Below, piece after piece: positions 1-12,580 of a DNA stretch of 64,000 nt. The translations under genes were made by a program, and so were the position numbers. The stretch spans positions 542,775-606,774 of the forward strand of contig JXTB01000125.1 of NCBI GenBank assembly GCA_002914805.1, read 5' to 3'. The DNA is from Parasponia andersonii (Eukaryota > Streptophyta > Magnoliopsida > Rosales > Cannabaceae). The notes beneath the pieces were generated by a model, which was given only the letters and a program-made list of their open reading frames with translations, searched no databases and was not told the DNA's origin. Position 1 is the first letter of the stretch; each line of letters begins with the position of its first letter.

Positions 1-1363
1 GTGTAAGATCTTAAAATAAAATATGCATGAAAATGAACCAAGCTTAATGATTTAGACTTAGATCCTTAAGAACAGATTTTTATCTATTAAAAATACTTTC
101 TAAAAATTAAAGATGTTTGCTCAAAAGTTGAAAAGACTAAAATGCCAAAACTTTGAGTATTTGGGTCAAAAGTATAATTTTGACAAAATATAGGTCGAAT
201 ATATGAAAAAGTTATTTTAGGTAGTTTTAAGACTATATTAAAGTGTACAAGTAAATAATGGCTAATAATACTTAAAACAAGTATAATTTTAGATAGTAAA
301 TCTGTGTAGCCATTAGTGTGTTTGACTCACTTATCATATTATAATATTTAATTACGAATAAAATAATTAATCAAGAATAATTCAAAGTAATTAACGAAAA
401 GAAATATAACTAAGGAAACTTAACTAATTTAGGATGATATTAATCAAATCAATAACCAAATTATTGATAGATTAAAAAAAACACCATGATAAATGTTAAG
501 GAGAATTAAATCTTATCCATCTAAATTGAAAGTATAAATTAGTCAATGAATATAACATGATATTGTTTCTCAAATGTGAAGTTTTATTTTTGATTAAGAT
601 TGAGTCTTGGTTGTCTTAAACCCACTAAGTAATTAAATTTTTTTAAAAAAAGTATGAATCCACTTTAAATTACTCTAACAAATAAAGTATGCATACGTCA
701 GGGCAAAACGTCGATCTAGACGTACTTAATTAACGAGTAGAACTAGAACAATCATATTACGAGGTAAGTATAATCTCACCTATGGTATGAATGGTTTGAA
801 AATATTTTGTGTTTGTAGTATAATATGTTTAAAATTATTTCATGTGTTAACTTACTTTTATTTTATTACTATACGACCTATGTATAACATATGCTTATAA
901 AGATACATTTTTTATGCTATAAAAATATTATATGCTTAATTGTCATGAATTTTTAGAGTCTAAATTTTTCTTTTTAAATAAATAAGCTAAGAATATAAGT
1001 AATTAATAATCCGAAAAATCAGGCCATTACGTTAGTAGCTTGGGAATTGAAGAGGAATTAGGTTCAGATCAAAAGCTTGAGAAACCAGGAGTGGTTGTGT
1101 TCGGGTCTACATCCATCCCTATTACTTCAACTTCTACAGATCTAGAGTTATTTGAGTATATAATACGAAGCCAAATCATGCTGCCCCAGTTGGCAATTGA
1201 AATTAGAAATGGAGTACTAAAATGAATATGTTTCTGGGTTTGAGTTAGTAAGGTTTGAATCAAGTTTTATTTTTGCCTTTTTTCCCCCCAGAATTAACTA
1301 AGACTATAAGTATCATCGCTGAAGCATTAACTTGAGTTTTTCCCTTGGATGAGATTAATATTA
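1..1363. other. Intergenic AT-rich DNA
   Basis: No coding region, RNA gene or bounded repeat is recognisable. The longest open frames are about 60 codons, have no domain resemblance and look like chance. Confidence 0.6.
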
Positions 1364-1939
1364 GGCCATGTTTGATATAATGTATTGTACTGTAATACAT
1401 TATATTGGATTGTATTGTATCATATTATTATATTATAGTACTATATTTGGTTTTACATTTGTATTAAGATGTTGTATTAAAAAGTTAATTTTGAAAAATA
1501 CCATTTTTAAAAATTTACTTAGAAAAATATCATTTTCAAAAAAAATTTAAGAAAATACAATTTAAAAAATTATCACTTTTTAAAAATTTATTTATGAAAA
1601 AACCACTTTTAGATTTAAATTTAGAAAAATATCACTTTTAAAATTTTATTTACAAAAATAACATTTTTGAAAGGGATAAAGTTATAAGAGAGAGAAAGTA
1701 ATGAGAGAGAAATTAAGAACAGAGAAAGTGAGGAAAGTGAATATCGTACAATATCACGTTAAAATTAAAATTTTGTAATACTGTATAATATAGACCTTTT
1801 ATTTTGTATTAGATAATACTCTCTGTATTATATTAATTTTGATGTTGTATTAAATAATACAATATAAAAGTACAATTAAACGCAGTATTATATTCAATTA
1901 ATACAATATAGAATCCTTATACAATGTACCAAAGATGAC
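1364..1939. mobile_element. MITE, PIF/Harbinger-like
   Basis: The ends form an imperfect inverted repeat: the left end reads GGCCATGTTTGATA and the reverse complement of the right end reads GTCATCTTTGGTA. A TTA sits just before the left end and TTT just after the right end, compatible with a diverged 3-bp TWA target duplication of PIF/Harbinger elements. The interior (about 1480-1680) holds a degenerate array of A/T-rich units of roughly 36-40 bp built on an AAAATATCATTTT motif. It has no coding capacity. Superfamily assignment is inferred from the GGCCATGTTTG-type terminus. Confidence 0.5.
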
Positions 1940-2181
1940 TTTAATGTTTTTTTATATGCCCTTGTCATATGTCCCTATTTAGAAGAGAAAAGAGAGACAG
2001 AATACTGAAGAAGATAGATACGAAAAGGGAGGAAATAATATCTTTTTTATGATAATGATTAATTAATATTTTGAAAAAAGAATTTAAATTATTTTTGAAT
2101 CTTTATTAAATATCATAAGGTATTTTAGTCAATTTATGAGTTAAGATATGTAATTGACACATAAAAGGTACTGATTTGACC

Positions 2182-2376
2182 TAAGAGGAATGCTAAACAC
2201 TCTTTTTCTCACTCTGTTTTATACTCTATAGTCTCACAGTTTGGCACGTGAATTCTACTATCTAATTCAATATTTTAATAATACAATAAATTATAGTAAA
2301 ATCTATATGTCAAACAATGGGAATAAGAGAATGCAAAAGCGAGTGAAAAAAAAAGTGCTACTAACATTCCTCTTTA
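2182..2376. mobile_element. Short MITE with GAGGAATG termini
   Basis: Left end TAAGAGGAATGCTAA and the reverse complement of the right end TAAAGAGGAATGTTAG match over about 35 bp, continuing into ACACTCTTTTT/GCACTTTTTTT. The element is about 195 bp and non-coding. Target duplication is unclear, so the exact ends are provisional. Confidence 0.5.
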
Positions 2377-2436
2377 GCAAAATATTGGAATACGAATGTT
2401 AATAACATCTCCAATGGACATCTTATATCACATGTC

Positions 2437-3573
2437 TAAGGGTGTCAAAATAGGCTGACACTAATGTGCACGATATGCTAAATCGATTAATAACCGTGTC
2501 CAGGCCAATACACATAACACGATTAAGAAAAATAATCAATTTGAAAAAAAAAATATTTAAATTACATTAATGTAAATTGCCTTTAGCCACAATTTTAATA
2601 CAAGGAATGTAAATAAATAAAAAAAATGCTTTCTAGATAAAAAAAATAATAATATATATTTTAAATATTACATCAATTTCGAATTTTAGAAACCAAAAAT
2701 GTTGCAAAATTTTAATAAGTTTAGGCCAAGTAGTTCAAATATATTAAGAATCAAAAGTAAAACTCATCTTCAGTAAAAAATTCTTAAAATGTTAAAAAAG
2801 AAAAATATAGTTTGGATAGGTGCTAATCATAAACTTTTGAGTTATACATTTCGATATATTTTGAGTATGCACTAATCTAGCTGGGGTATACTTTAATTAT
2901 AGAAATTTCAGTTAATTATTATTTATCACGTGCACTCTAATATTGTAATTTAGACTTGTTTTTATATGAAAGTTATCTCAACTTTCAAATGATTTCTTTC
3001 TATAACATAATAAATAACAATTTATAATTACTTAAAAAGAAATATGTCTAACAATATTAAAATACCTAAATTAAAAAAAAACAATTCAATAATAATCACA
3101 ACTATGGAACAAGAGAAATAAGAGTTTGAAAATGGAAATAATTAGGTTGTAATCATATATGAAATAAAAAAAATAGATAAGGTCAGACACAAGAATAGTA
3201 TAATAAAAATAAGCAAGATTAGATGTAAAAATAATATAGTATTTAAAATGGATACAATTAATATGAAAATAATAAAATCTCATAAACGAACAAGACACAG
3301 AAATAACAGAATATTGGAAATGAGAACAATTAGGCACGATAATAGTATAATATCAAAAATAGGAATAATTATATACGAATATAGACAAGCACAATAATGA
3401 CACATTAAAAGTACAATTAAAACATGAAATCGGACACAGGCATATACATGTTATGAGTAGGGCACGACAAGATCCGATTAGTAAGTATTCCTGAGTTGGC
3501 ATGACACAAGGTACGAATATGCCATTGCTAAATGTGATTAGCTCGGCATGGTACGACCCAATTAACATCTCTA
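2437..3573. mobile_element. Non-autonomous hAT-like element (1.14 kb)
   Basis: The element starts TAAGGGTGTCAAAATAGG and ends, read in reverse complement, TAGAGATGTTAATTGGG, the TARRGRTGTYAA pattern of hAT termini. It is flanked by 8-bp direct repeats CACATGTC (2429-2436) and TACATGTC (3574-3581), 7 of 8 identical, the length expected of an hAT target duplication. No transposase reading frame or BED/dimerisation domain is visible inside; the interior is AT-rich. It is therefore a defective derivative that would need a transposase in trans. Boundaries are seen directly; the superfamily is inferred from termini and TSD length. Confidence 0.7.
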
Positions 3574-3736
3574 TACATGTCATTGCTAAATTTTTGCATT
3601 TGGCCTAAAAATTGATCTCTAATGACATTCTAAATTTATCATAAATTTTAACATATTCGATTCTTCATTTCGAATATAACACAGAATAAAATATGTTAAA
3701 ATTTAGCATGAACTTTAATTTACAATATTGCCATAA

Positions 3737-3780
3737 AGTGATTAAGTGGAGAGAACTTAGTGATTAAGTGGAGAGAACTT
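3737..3780. repeat. Perfect 22-bp tandem duplication
   Basis: Two exact adjacent copies of a 22-bp unit beginning AGTGATTAAGTGG. It is probably recent replication slippage. Confidence 0.85.
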
Positions 3781-4929
3781 GGATGATACAATAATAATTA
3801 ATAACTGGATTTAAATATTTTTTATAAATAATAATAATATTTAAATACAAATAGCATTTATTTTAATATGATATTATTGGAGGAAAAATATATAAAAAAA
3901 ATATGTGTTTAATTTAACAAAGTATAATGATGCAGAATGGAAATCTACCAGAACAGGTTGACTGCCCTTAAGGACAAGTCAATCGTAGTGGAAGTATCTA
4001 ATGAAAAAGATCTCTCAGGAAATTACGAACAACCTTCTATATTTTGTTGATTCGCTTATAATACCGTTAAATAGGCATAAAACAATCGTTAATTCACCTA
4101 GAATACTGATAGTTTAGGAAAGAAAAGAGAAACTCTCTCTCTCTCTCAAATTTTATTAATCAATATATAACTTGAAGGAATAGGTCTTAAAGCTTACAAT
4201 ATATAGGAAACTAAAGAAAAAAATAAAATTCTAATATAAGTTATAAAATATTCAAAAAACGAAATAAAAGGAAAGGAAAAAAAATACAAAAAAAGACAAC
4301 TAAAAACGATTAAAATTAGATAAATATTCGACCTAGTGGTCGTCTATTGAGTCAATTGAATCTAATAGAGGCAAACTGCCAAATTTGGCCAAAATGGGTG
4401 GTCAACCTATTCTCACAAAATTTTGTTCCACATGACATGCTAAATTTAGAATTGATACATCTCTTTTATCATGAATGCATCGAAGATGGTCTACTATTAA
4501 TAATAACCAAAATCAATGACATAAATCGAATAATTAGGTAAAATATAGGGTAAAAAAATAAAATTATCCCTCAAAAAAATCTGAAAAAAAAAACAAAAAA
4601 ACTTAAGCAAAACATAAAAAGAAATTAAAAATTGAGAAGAAAAACAAGAAATATTGTCGAATCTCAATTTGTCGACCGTTGTTGCCAATGCTAATGATTT
4701 TTTATCATTTTCTTTTTCCTAAGGAATCTAATCTAAATTCCTATTCCCTTACTCTGTTCACAATTGGTGTAATCACCTTTTCCCAGATTGATAGATTTTT
4801 TTATTTTTTTAGTTTTTATTATTATTATTATTTAAATTTAAAGGACTTTTTCTTTTCTTTTAATTCTTTTCAAAAATTAAAATTTCTTTAAAAAATCAAA
4901 AAGAAAATATATAACTAATGGGAGAATAT
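3781..4929. other. Intergenic DNA without recognised features
   Basis: AT-rich, with a short CT run near 4136-4146. Open frames here of 60-70 codons are low-complexity and match nothing I recognise. Confidence 0.5.
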
Positions 4930-5311
4930 TAGGAGTGGCAATTCACGTAGATGGGTCGGATTTGTGTCAACTTGAAATCTAATATATATACAAACTATGT
5001 CAACCCAAACCCGACCCGTTACCCATCGTGTAAAAAAAAATCAACATTAACCCGACCCATACCTAAAAAAGGTTGACCCGAACTCGACTTGTGCAACTCA
5101 CTTTGGTGAATAACACCTAGCCCATAACCCAATTTCGACCTGTCAACTTGCATTGACCTGCTAACCTGCTATGATTTATATTTTTCTACTTATATTTTTC
5201 TTTTCTAAGTCTATTATTGTCTCATTTCATAGGAATAATTTATAAATATAACTAAAAATATATAATCCTAAATACTTACATTGTACAAATTAAATATATA
5301 TATATAATAAT
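4930..5311. mobile_element. hAT-like MITE, left part only (truncated by gap)
   Basis: Begins TAGGAGTGGCAATTCACG, a typical hAT-type terminus, followed by a run rich in AACCCGACCC-like words (about 4990-5170), a composition common in plant hAT MITEs. The right end is not visible: the sequence runs into the gap at 5312 and no matching terminus appears after it. Confidence 0.45.
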
Positions 5312-5722
5312 NNNNNNNNNNNNNNNNNNNNNNNNNNNNNNNNNNNNNNNNNNNNNNNNNNNNNNNNNNNNNNNNNNNNNNNNNNNNNNNNNNNNNNNNN
5401 NNNNNNNNNNNNNNNNNNNNNNNNNNNNNNNNNNNNNNNNNNNNNNNNNNNNNNNNNNNNNNNNNNNNNNNNNNNNNNNNNNNNNNNNNNNNNNNNNNNN
5501 NNNNNNNNNNNNNNNNNNNNNNNNNNNNNNNNNNNNNNNNNNNNNNNNNNNNNNNNNNNNNNNNNNNNNNNNNNNNNNNNNNNNNNNNNNNNNNNNNNNN
5601 NNNNNNNNNNNNNNNNNNNNNNNNNNNNNNNNNNNNNNNNNNNNNNNNNNNNNNNNNNNNNNNNNNNNNNNNNNNNNNNNNNNNNNNNNNNNNNNNNNNN
5701 NNNNNNNNNNNNNNNNNNNNNN
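5312..5722. other. Assembly gap (411 N)
   Basis: Run of N. Nothing can be said of its content except that the hAT-like element to its left probably continues into it. Confidence 0.99.
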
Positions 5723-6968
5723 ATTTTTAGTTAAAAAAATAAAAATTGGAATTTAATTAATATTTATATATAATTATATTAATTAAAAAATTATTAAAGA
5801 AATAAAGAATAAAAACAAAAAAAATAAAAGGTACTCGGTTTGGGACTAAATTAACCCAACTTCTAGTTAGGATAATTTAGTCACATGGGAACGGGACTAA
5901 AAAGGGGCCTAGGTTTCTTTGTCCAATCTCTTCTTGAACCCAAGCATGGGACTGGAGTGAATAGTATTAGACTGAAGTCTGTTACTATTGAGATTGGGTC
6001 TCGAACTAAGATTAGAATATTGTTACCTTTCAAAATATTTATGCAAAAATGACATTTTTACAAATAATTAGTAAAATTAATATTTTTTTAATATTTTCAA
6101 AAGTAATATTTTCCTAAATAATTCTATGATAATGAAATTTTCTGAAATATTTCAAAAAAGTGGTATTTTTATAAATATTCATCAAAGATGATATTTTTCT
6201 AAATCCATTGGAAAAAGTGGACACTTTTCAAATTAATTTCAAAAGAAATATTTTTATAATTCTCAAATTTAAAGCTCGTTTAACTCTCAAGATCTCGAAA
6301 CTAAATTCTAACTTCAAATTTGGATTTAGTGAGGTCAAGAATTTAGTTTTGATATATAACATCGATTATTTCGAAATGGCACGAATTTTGAGGCTCGTGA
6401 ATAATGTCATTTTGCGTGCTATGGGTTGGGTTTTGACCTCGGACCTAAATTTGATAAATTATATGTCTAACCTAACTATTTCAGGCACTAGAAGTTCAAT
6501 GGTGATTCTCATTTTAAGGCGCTGTAAGAAAATTCATTTTTTAAAATAAGCTTATGAGATTCCCAAAACAAACATTCGAGTACCTAAGTGACCAACGAGA
6601 GTTTTTTTTTAGCGTCATTAGTTTAGTATAGCTACTATCTTGAGGCAGAGGTTTAATTACCTAGTTTTATACTTGTTTTGATTTATTATTGGATCATAAT
6701 TGATTTATGAAAAATTATAGTTTACGCGATAATTTAATAAATTATGGAAACATATTGGATTATAATAGGATTCGATTATGCAATTTTATATACATATTTT
6801 TAAATTATGATTATAGGGTAATACAACAGAGAGCTACTAATATTAAAGTAAATCCCAGAACAATGCCAACGAAGATTTTAAAGCATTGTTTGGTTATATT
6901 TTGCTTTATTATTACTAGTGTTAGCTGTAATAAAATTTCTAAAAATATTTTCATAAAATTATTTTCAA
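5723..6968. other. Unclassified repetitive-looking DNA
   Basis: 6010-6260 is a degenerate array of A/T-rich units around a GATATTTTTCTAAAT-like motif. 6240-6600 has a more balanced composition (for example GCGTGCTATGGGTTGGG) and looks like retroelement LTR or UTR, but no termini can be defined. No conserved protein is encoded. Confidence 0.35.
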
Positions 6969-8528
6969 GAATACCATAGTTTTGTAAAATCAAGAAATGC
7001 AACGGAGTTAGTCGTTTAAAATTTTTCCTTTTATAAAATATTTCGAATCGTGATCTAACATAAATTAACTCTTGATCTATATAAAAACAATACTCGGAAT
7101 CGTTCCTCAACCTTCTCGTCTATTCTCAAAAGCCATTTGATTGAGCCGGTGAGTGGTCATCTTCTTGATTTCCAACAAAGAGATCCGTAGACGAACAAGA
7201 AGACAATCTTCTTGAAATGATTTCTCCGGGTTGACCAAAAACACCAAGGATGGAATCTCTAGAGTTGGCCGATTTTCTGCCCTCCTTCTCTCTCTGTTAT
7301 GTGTGTGACACTCTCTTCTCAAGGAAGTGTTTCACGTGTAGTGTTGTATTGTACAGTTAGAGAACTTTTCTCCTAATTATAGAGAGATTAATAAACCCTA
7401 ATGGACTTATTGGGCTTGTTGGGCTCAACTAATTATCAAATAACTATTGAGCTTTAATTTAAGCTAGACAGGGGACCAGATGGATCTATAAAGCCCAAGC
7501 TCCAATAGACTATATACCCACTATCATAATTAACTCTTGATTATGATTGGGCCTTTTCCATTAATATTGGGGCACACCACTAAAGGCCCAATATTGAACT
7601 CTTGAACTAAATGTCATTTATTTTCTGTGAAGCTTATTAACAACTAATTAGCTTGATCCATTTAGCATTACTATGCCTGTAGACATATCCCTAATGTAAT
7701 GCCATACTAGTAGGGTGAAATTACCGTATTACCCCTCTAGTACATATTTACCTTTGAGTTGTCAGTTTTCATCTAATAGATAATAGTTGACTACGGTGTT
7801 TGTATCTGCTAATACTAACACAGTCAAATTCACATAGTGAATACCAGGACCCTAGTTTATATTATCCAAGTACTTGAAAAAACTCAAAATGATATCATAT
7901 GTGTGGTATCCATCATGAAAAACATTCTACACATTTCATATACCTTATCTTCCAAGATACCGGAGTTCGAAGCATAAATCGAAACTAGTCCTTCAGTGAC
8001 TCAAAAAGACAAAACACATTAAGGTCTTCTACAATAGTGCTAGATTAGTAAAATTAGAAATTTGAGTTACGACACTTAACCTCAAATTCTAATTCACTAG
8101 GTTATGTTCGATGCTGTTATAACTTTTTTATAACACACTAGTATTTCTATCCGAAGACTCACTTCGATAATTAGAGACTTCATTAATTAAATAGACAACA
8201 CTATATTCTATGGTATAGTAAAATATTCCATTTTTAATATGCAGAATGCGAACAATTAAATTTAGACATGATAAAATAAAGAATATAATGTCTCCAATAT
8301 ATGAACTCATCATACGAATAATTCTTTATTACTCATTTCTTGTCTTGGAGTCTTTTTAGATGTTTGCATAAGATAAACATACACATCACATATATATCAA
8401 TGGGACACAAATGAAATAGAAATTCATAACATGGAATTTATTAAAAACAAAATAGACAAATAAATAATCCAATAAATATTGTTTATAATGTCTAAATAAT
8501 AAACTATATTATAGGACATTATTCCAAC
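6969..8528 (-). mobile_element. Copia-type LTR, probably solo, minus strand
   Basis: Read on the minus strand from 8528 it begins GTTGGAATAATGTCCTATAA, a start shared by many plant Ty1/copia LTRs (normally TGTTGGAAT...GTCC). It runs about 1.56 kb through an LTR-like body to a terminal region resembling the CCGTTGCATTTCTTGATTTT tails of that LTR type. No gag/pol sequence adjoins either end, so a solo LTR is the simplest reading. The terminal TG is mutated and no clear 5-bp duplication was found, so both ends are approximate. Confidence 0.5.
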
Positions 8529-9588
8529 TATTATTACATATCATGTTACGTGTTGTATATATTATAAGATCACATATTTGAGTTCTATTATTGCATCATA
8601 GTAGTTTTAATGCTGACAAGTTGCTACAATACTAAGTGAAAGACCTAGACTCTTGCGTAGGTTTTGGCTGATATACCTCCAGCTAATGTTAAGATGTTAG
8701 GTACTTTTAGTGAGGGGCATTACATGACTGTGATGGGAGGACGAGAGCTCACTCATTTATATTGGTTGATATATGATATGTACAATCATGTGTTTCTAAT
8801 TTTATTTTTGAATATGTAATTATTTTGGATAACATTTGTTTTATAAATTTGGTTTGTAAATGGATTTTAGAAAAGATATTAACCATGCAAATTTTGTAAA
8901 ATTATATCTAAAAAAAGATAATTGAATTTCTGCTATGCATGTGAATGCTCACCCCTCTACTTCTTTCACTTTTAGGTGTTTGACTATTTTAGGTAATCGT
9001 CTTGATAGATAGACAAGCTGTGCAGCTTATGTATATTGTTCTCTGCTTAATTCCCTGGTAGGTGTCTATACTCGGTTAAATTATTTTCTTTGTCAAATTA
9101 CTTAGTCAATATTAGTAAATTTACTAAATAGATGTATGAGTATGGTTTTGTTATTAATTAGAGAACTTAATACTATAAGTGATTTTATATATATTATTTT
9201 GGATATTGGACTAAAGTTTTCAGTTGAACTCAATTTACTAAAAATTTATGATTTCTCAATAAGTATATAAATGAGATAGCTGAAAATTTTCTTGAACTTT
9301 AATGTGTATTTTTCTTAAGTAATTAAAAACAAATAAGAGTTTTAATAATTATAGAATTCATAATGATTTGAGGACCAAATTGAAATTATTTAATACTTAA
9401 TTTCTCTCGAATTACGTAAAATTAATATTTTATTATATTTTTACTTAAAATTACTAAAAGTTAAGATTTTGGATTTCTAGTCATGACAGTGGCTTTTTAT
9501 GGTAAAAAGACGAACTTGAACTTTGATGAGGATCATTTGATGTCAAATGATACTTGTAATAATGACACTTATGACACTATGTCCCAGC
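8529..9588. other. Intergenic or old-repeat DNA
   Basis: No open frame with recognisable homology. 8590-8760 has an LTR-like composition (AGTGAGGGGCATTACATGAC) and could be part of an old retroelement split by the neighbouring LTR; this is inference only. Confidence 0.35.
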
Positions 9589-10741
9589 TATTGTCCCAAG
9601 AATAGCTAACCCAAGAAAGGGGGTGAATTGAGTTTTTAAGACTTTTACCATCTTTTTGAATTAAGCAACAAAATTGAGCAAATAATGAATGGAGCAAGTA
9701 AAATTAGCAAATAAATGAGCACAAAATCAAAGTAAATAAATTAAAGAGATAGGGATAGAGAGATTGCAAACGCTATTTTTACGAGATTCGATAAAAACGA
9801 CGGTATGCCTACTTCCTTAGCTCTCTGCAACTTGTTTAGAGTTTTTCACTATCGGATCAAGATTATGGGCTTGACTGACCCCTTGTACAAATGGAGTGAT
9901 TTCTTCTTAGGCACACCCACGCTTTTACAATAGTCTTGAATCCAGCTCTAATACCCCTAACCACGGATTGTTAGAATCCGGTGTCAACCTCACCTATATA
10001 GGGTAGTTTATGACTCCGGTGCCAACCTCACCTCTCAATAATGTTGTTATGAAAATACAAGTAAATACTTACTCAAAGAATCAACTCTCAAATAAATAAT
10101 ACAAGATAAACTTAGGTGATTTGAGAACAATGCATAAATGATGCTCTAGGAATGGCCCAAATAGATTTGAAAGTTAAAATAGAGCAAAAAAGAGCTTTTT
10201 GCACTTAGAAACTGATTGGGTATCAACGTAGGTTCATATTTTCTTATTCTAAGTCATCAAACTTAACTCTATTTAAAGGAATCTTCAAAAACTAGCCATT
10301 TTCGACTGTTGGTAACTTGTTGCCAAAATTTTTGTTGATCAGAAATAATTTTGGTCCACCAAAAAACTAGCCATTGGACTCTAACACGCTAGTTCAGCTC
10401 CAACGGTCATTTTCAGCCGTTATTTTGGTCGACCAAAATTGGTCAGAAGCCTATTTTTGGTTTCTTTGAACCAATTTTTGGTCGTTCTTAAAACTTTCTT
10501 TTTCAAATCATTTTTAACATTTAAAAATGTACTTTTGAGAATATTTGGGCTAGATTAATAATGATATTTATTTTCAAATAATTAAGAATTAGTAGATTTA
10601 AAATTTAGCTAATTCTTCGAAGATTTGTTTGGAAATTCATTTGAAAGATTTTTGAGCCATATCAAAGAGAATATTTTGTGCAATGCAATAAATCAAGTCT
10701 GAGAGTAGGAAATAAATTTTAACCTATTTAGACTTGGTCTT

Positions 10742-12362
10742 TGATAACTCTATGAAAATAGAGTTAATTGTGCTATTTTATTCATTAAAAATGTGTGTCC
10801 TAGAGTAATTTTAATTTAGATTTTAAGTAATTTACGTTGTTTTATTTTATTTTGGTTTAGATTTAGTTTTATTGAATTTTATGTTATTTTATTAGGATTA
10901 GGTGTTTTAATTTAATTAGTTTAAATTAATTTAATTTGAAATATATGTTATTAGATTTAGGTTTTTGATTTAATTTAATTTTGATTTGATTAGGTTAAAT
11001 AGAAAAGAAGAAAAAAAAAAGGAAATTTGGATTAAAACTTAACTATTGGATCAATCGGATTAATGGTCTTGATTGGAGAGTACACATCACGCACAGAGGC
11101 TGAGAGTGGGGAAGGCAACATAGGGGACAATCAGGGACCACGCGTAAGAAAGTGATCGGCGGATAGCTTTTATGTCTAATCTGGTGCTTCTCGGCCATGG
11201 AACAGCCGAGTTCTCTTCAGCCAATCATAGTCCCAGCACATGCCAAGCTTACAAAAATATACCGTATCGGATAATTGCCAAAGTATCAGATTTTGAATAG
11301 AAACGTGAGGAGAAAGAGGGAGAGAAGGAGAGTAAATGGAAAAATGATGAATCACATAACCAATTAGAATTGAATATTGGAATCCTTGTACAACTTAAAC
11401 ACTCTCTTTCTTCAGCTATAAAAGGGCTACGAGATAAAAGGGAAAAACACACCATTCTAGAAAGAGAAACACAATATCCAGAGAAAGAGTTTAACAGAGA
11501 GAGCAATTGGAGGCCAAATTAGAAGAGGAGGCTTGCAATTATTCTCAATCATTCCCCACTTTGCTCAACCATTGTTTGTTTGTTTAAGTTTTTCATTATG
11601 TTGCAAATTTTTATTTTTAGTTTTGTTATTTTAGTTATGAACTAAATTAATTTTCTAAGATTGTAATAGGATCTCTATATGTAGTTTAAATTATGATGTT
11701 ACCTCTTTGATTTTGCAATTTTAATTTATGAATTGTATATTCTATCTTGCTCTTAATGCTTTTGAGTGCTTGATGACCACTTAAATTGATATTGATAATT
11801 TGTATAAACTTGAAAAAAGAATTTCAGATTTAGACCTAGATAGAATAGTACATGATCATGTTTATATGAGTTTATGTAGGATAGGAATATACCTATATAA
11901 CATATACAATTGTTGAAAGACCTTACTCTTAATGAATCTTTTCTTAATCTAATTCACATAGAAATTTAGTGAATTAATTAGAGGAAATATTTTAACATGA
12001 CTATCGGAAGAGGCTTGTAGATACACTAGAGTTCTTGATTGACAATTCGGGTTAAATAGTAATTCAAAGAGGGTAACTAGTGATTCAAGCATATATAGAG
12101 TGAAAATTGTAATCCTAGGTTTATTTTCATTGGTGATTTGATAAATTATTTGTACTTTTTAATTTTATTTATTTATTTTCTTGTTTTCTTTTCATTTAAA
12201 TTTTAATTTTAGGATTTTTTTAAATTGATTGTTTAGATAAATTGATAACTAGTGTAGGTTAGTACTTAACGTATTATAGCAATTTATCTGTGGGAACGAT
12301 ATCTTTATTCATTACTTTATTACTTGTTCGATACGTGCGCTTGCGTATAAAAATTTATAACA
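10742..12362 (+). mobile_element. Solo LTR (probably Ty3/gypsy) nested in the copia 3' LTR
   Basis: This block is absent from the sister LTR, so its borders are exact: TGATAACTC...AATTTATAACA, i.e. TG...CA, flanked by GTCTT (10737-10741) and GTTTT (12363-12367), a 5-bp target duplication with one transition. It has a TATAAAA box at 11417 and a tail near 12290-12362 (GTGGGAACGATATC, then TTGCGTATAAAAATTTATAACA-like end) typical of plant Ty3/gypsy LTRs, supporting plus orientation. No gag or pol is present, so unequal recombination left a solo LTR. The gypsy assignment is inference. Confidence 0.8.
11417..11423 (+). promoter_or_regulatory. TATA box of the nested solo LTR
   Basis: TATAAAA within CTATAAAAGGGCTACG, in the middle of the solo LTR where the U3 promoter would lie. 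Position and sequence only; activity is unknown. Confidence 0.5.
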
Positions 12363-12564
12363 GTTTTGAATCTTGATTCTTCATATTCATCTTCAATCTT
12401 CGAAATTTTTCAATGATGCGCTATTTTCGAGGACTTTATTTCTTGAGTTTTATCAATTTTTTTTTTCCACTTCATAACTACAAACTCAAGCCAGTTATTA
12501 GTAACTAAATTACATGTTTGTTATTATCAAAATAAGACAAGATTGAAAGCCACATAGGTCAATA

Positions 12565-12580
12565 ATCTCTCCTTTTTTTA
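12565..12580 (-). other. Polypurine tract of the copia element
   Basis: On the minus strand a purine run (AAAAAAAGGAGAGA) ends directly beside the inner edge of the 3' LTR, the expected site of plus-strand priming. A second purine run (AAAAGGGGGAGAA, minus strand) lies further in, near 12702-12714. Confidence 0.65.

Larger units (their letters stand above)
9589..12564 (-). repeat. 3' LTR of the copia element (split by insertion)
   Basis: Segments 9589-10741 and 12363-12564 align end to end with the right-hand LTR at 18268-19622. The outer end reads TATTGTCCCAAG where the other LTR has TGTTATCCAAAG, so the terminal dinucleotide has mutated. The inner end reads, on the minus strand, TATTGACCTATGTGG versus TGTTGACTTATGTGG. 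The 1621-bp interruption is a separate element. Confidence 0.9.

Noticed and set aside
7107..7322. 71-residue minus-strand frame with relatively high GC
   Set aside because: It lies within the copia-type LTR and has no domain; likely chance.
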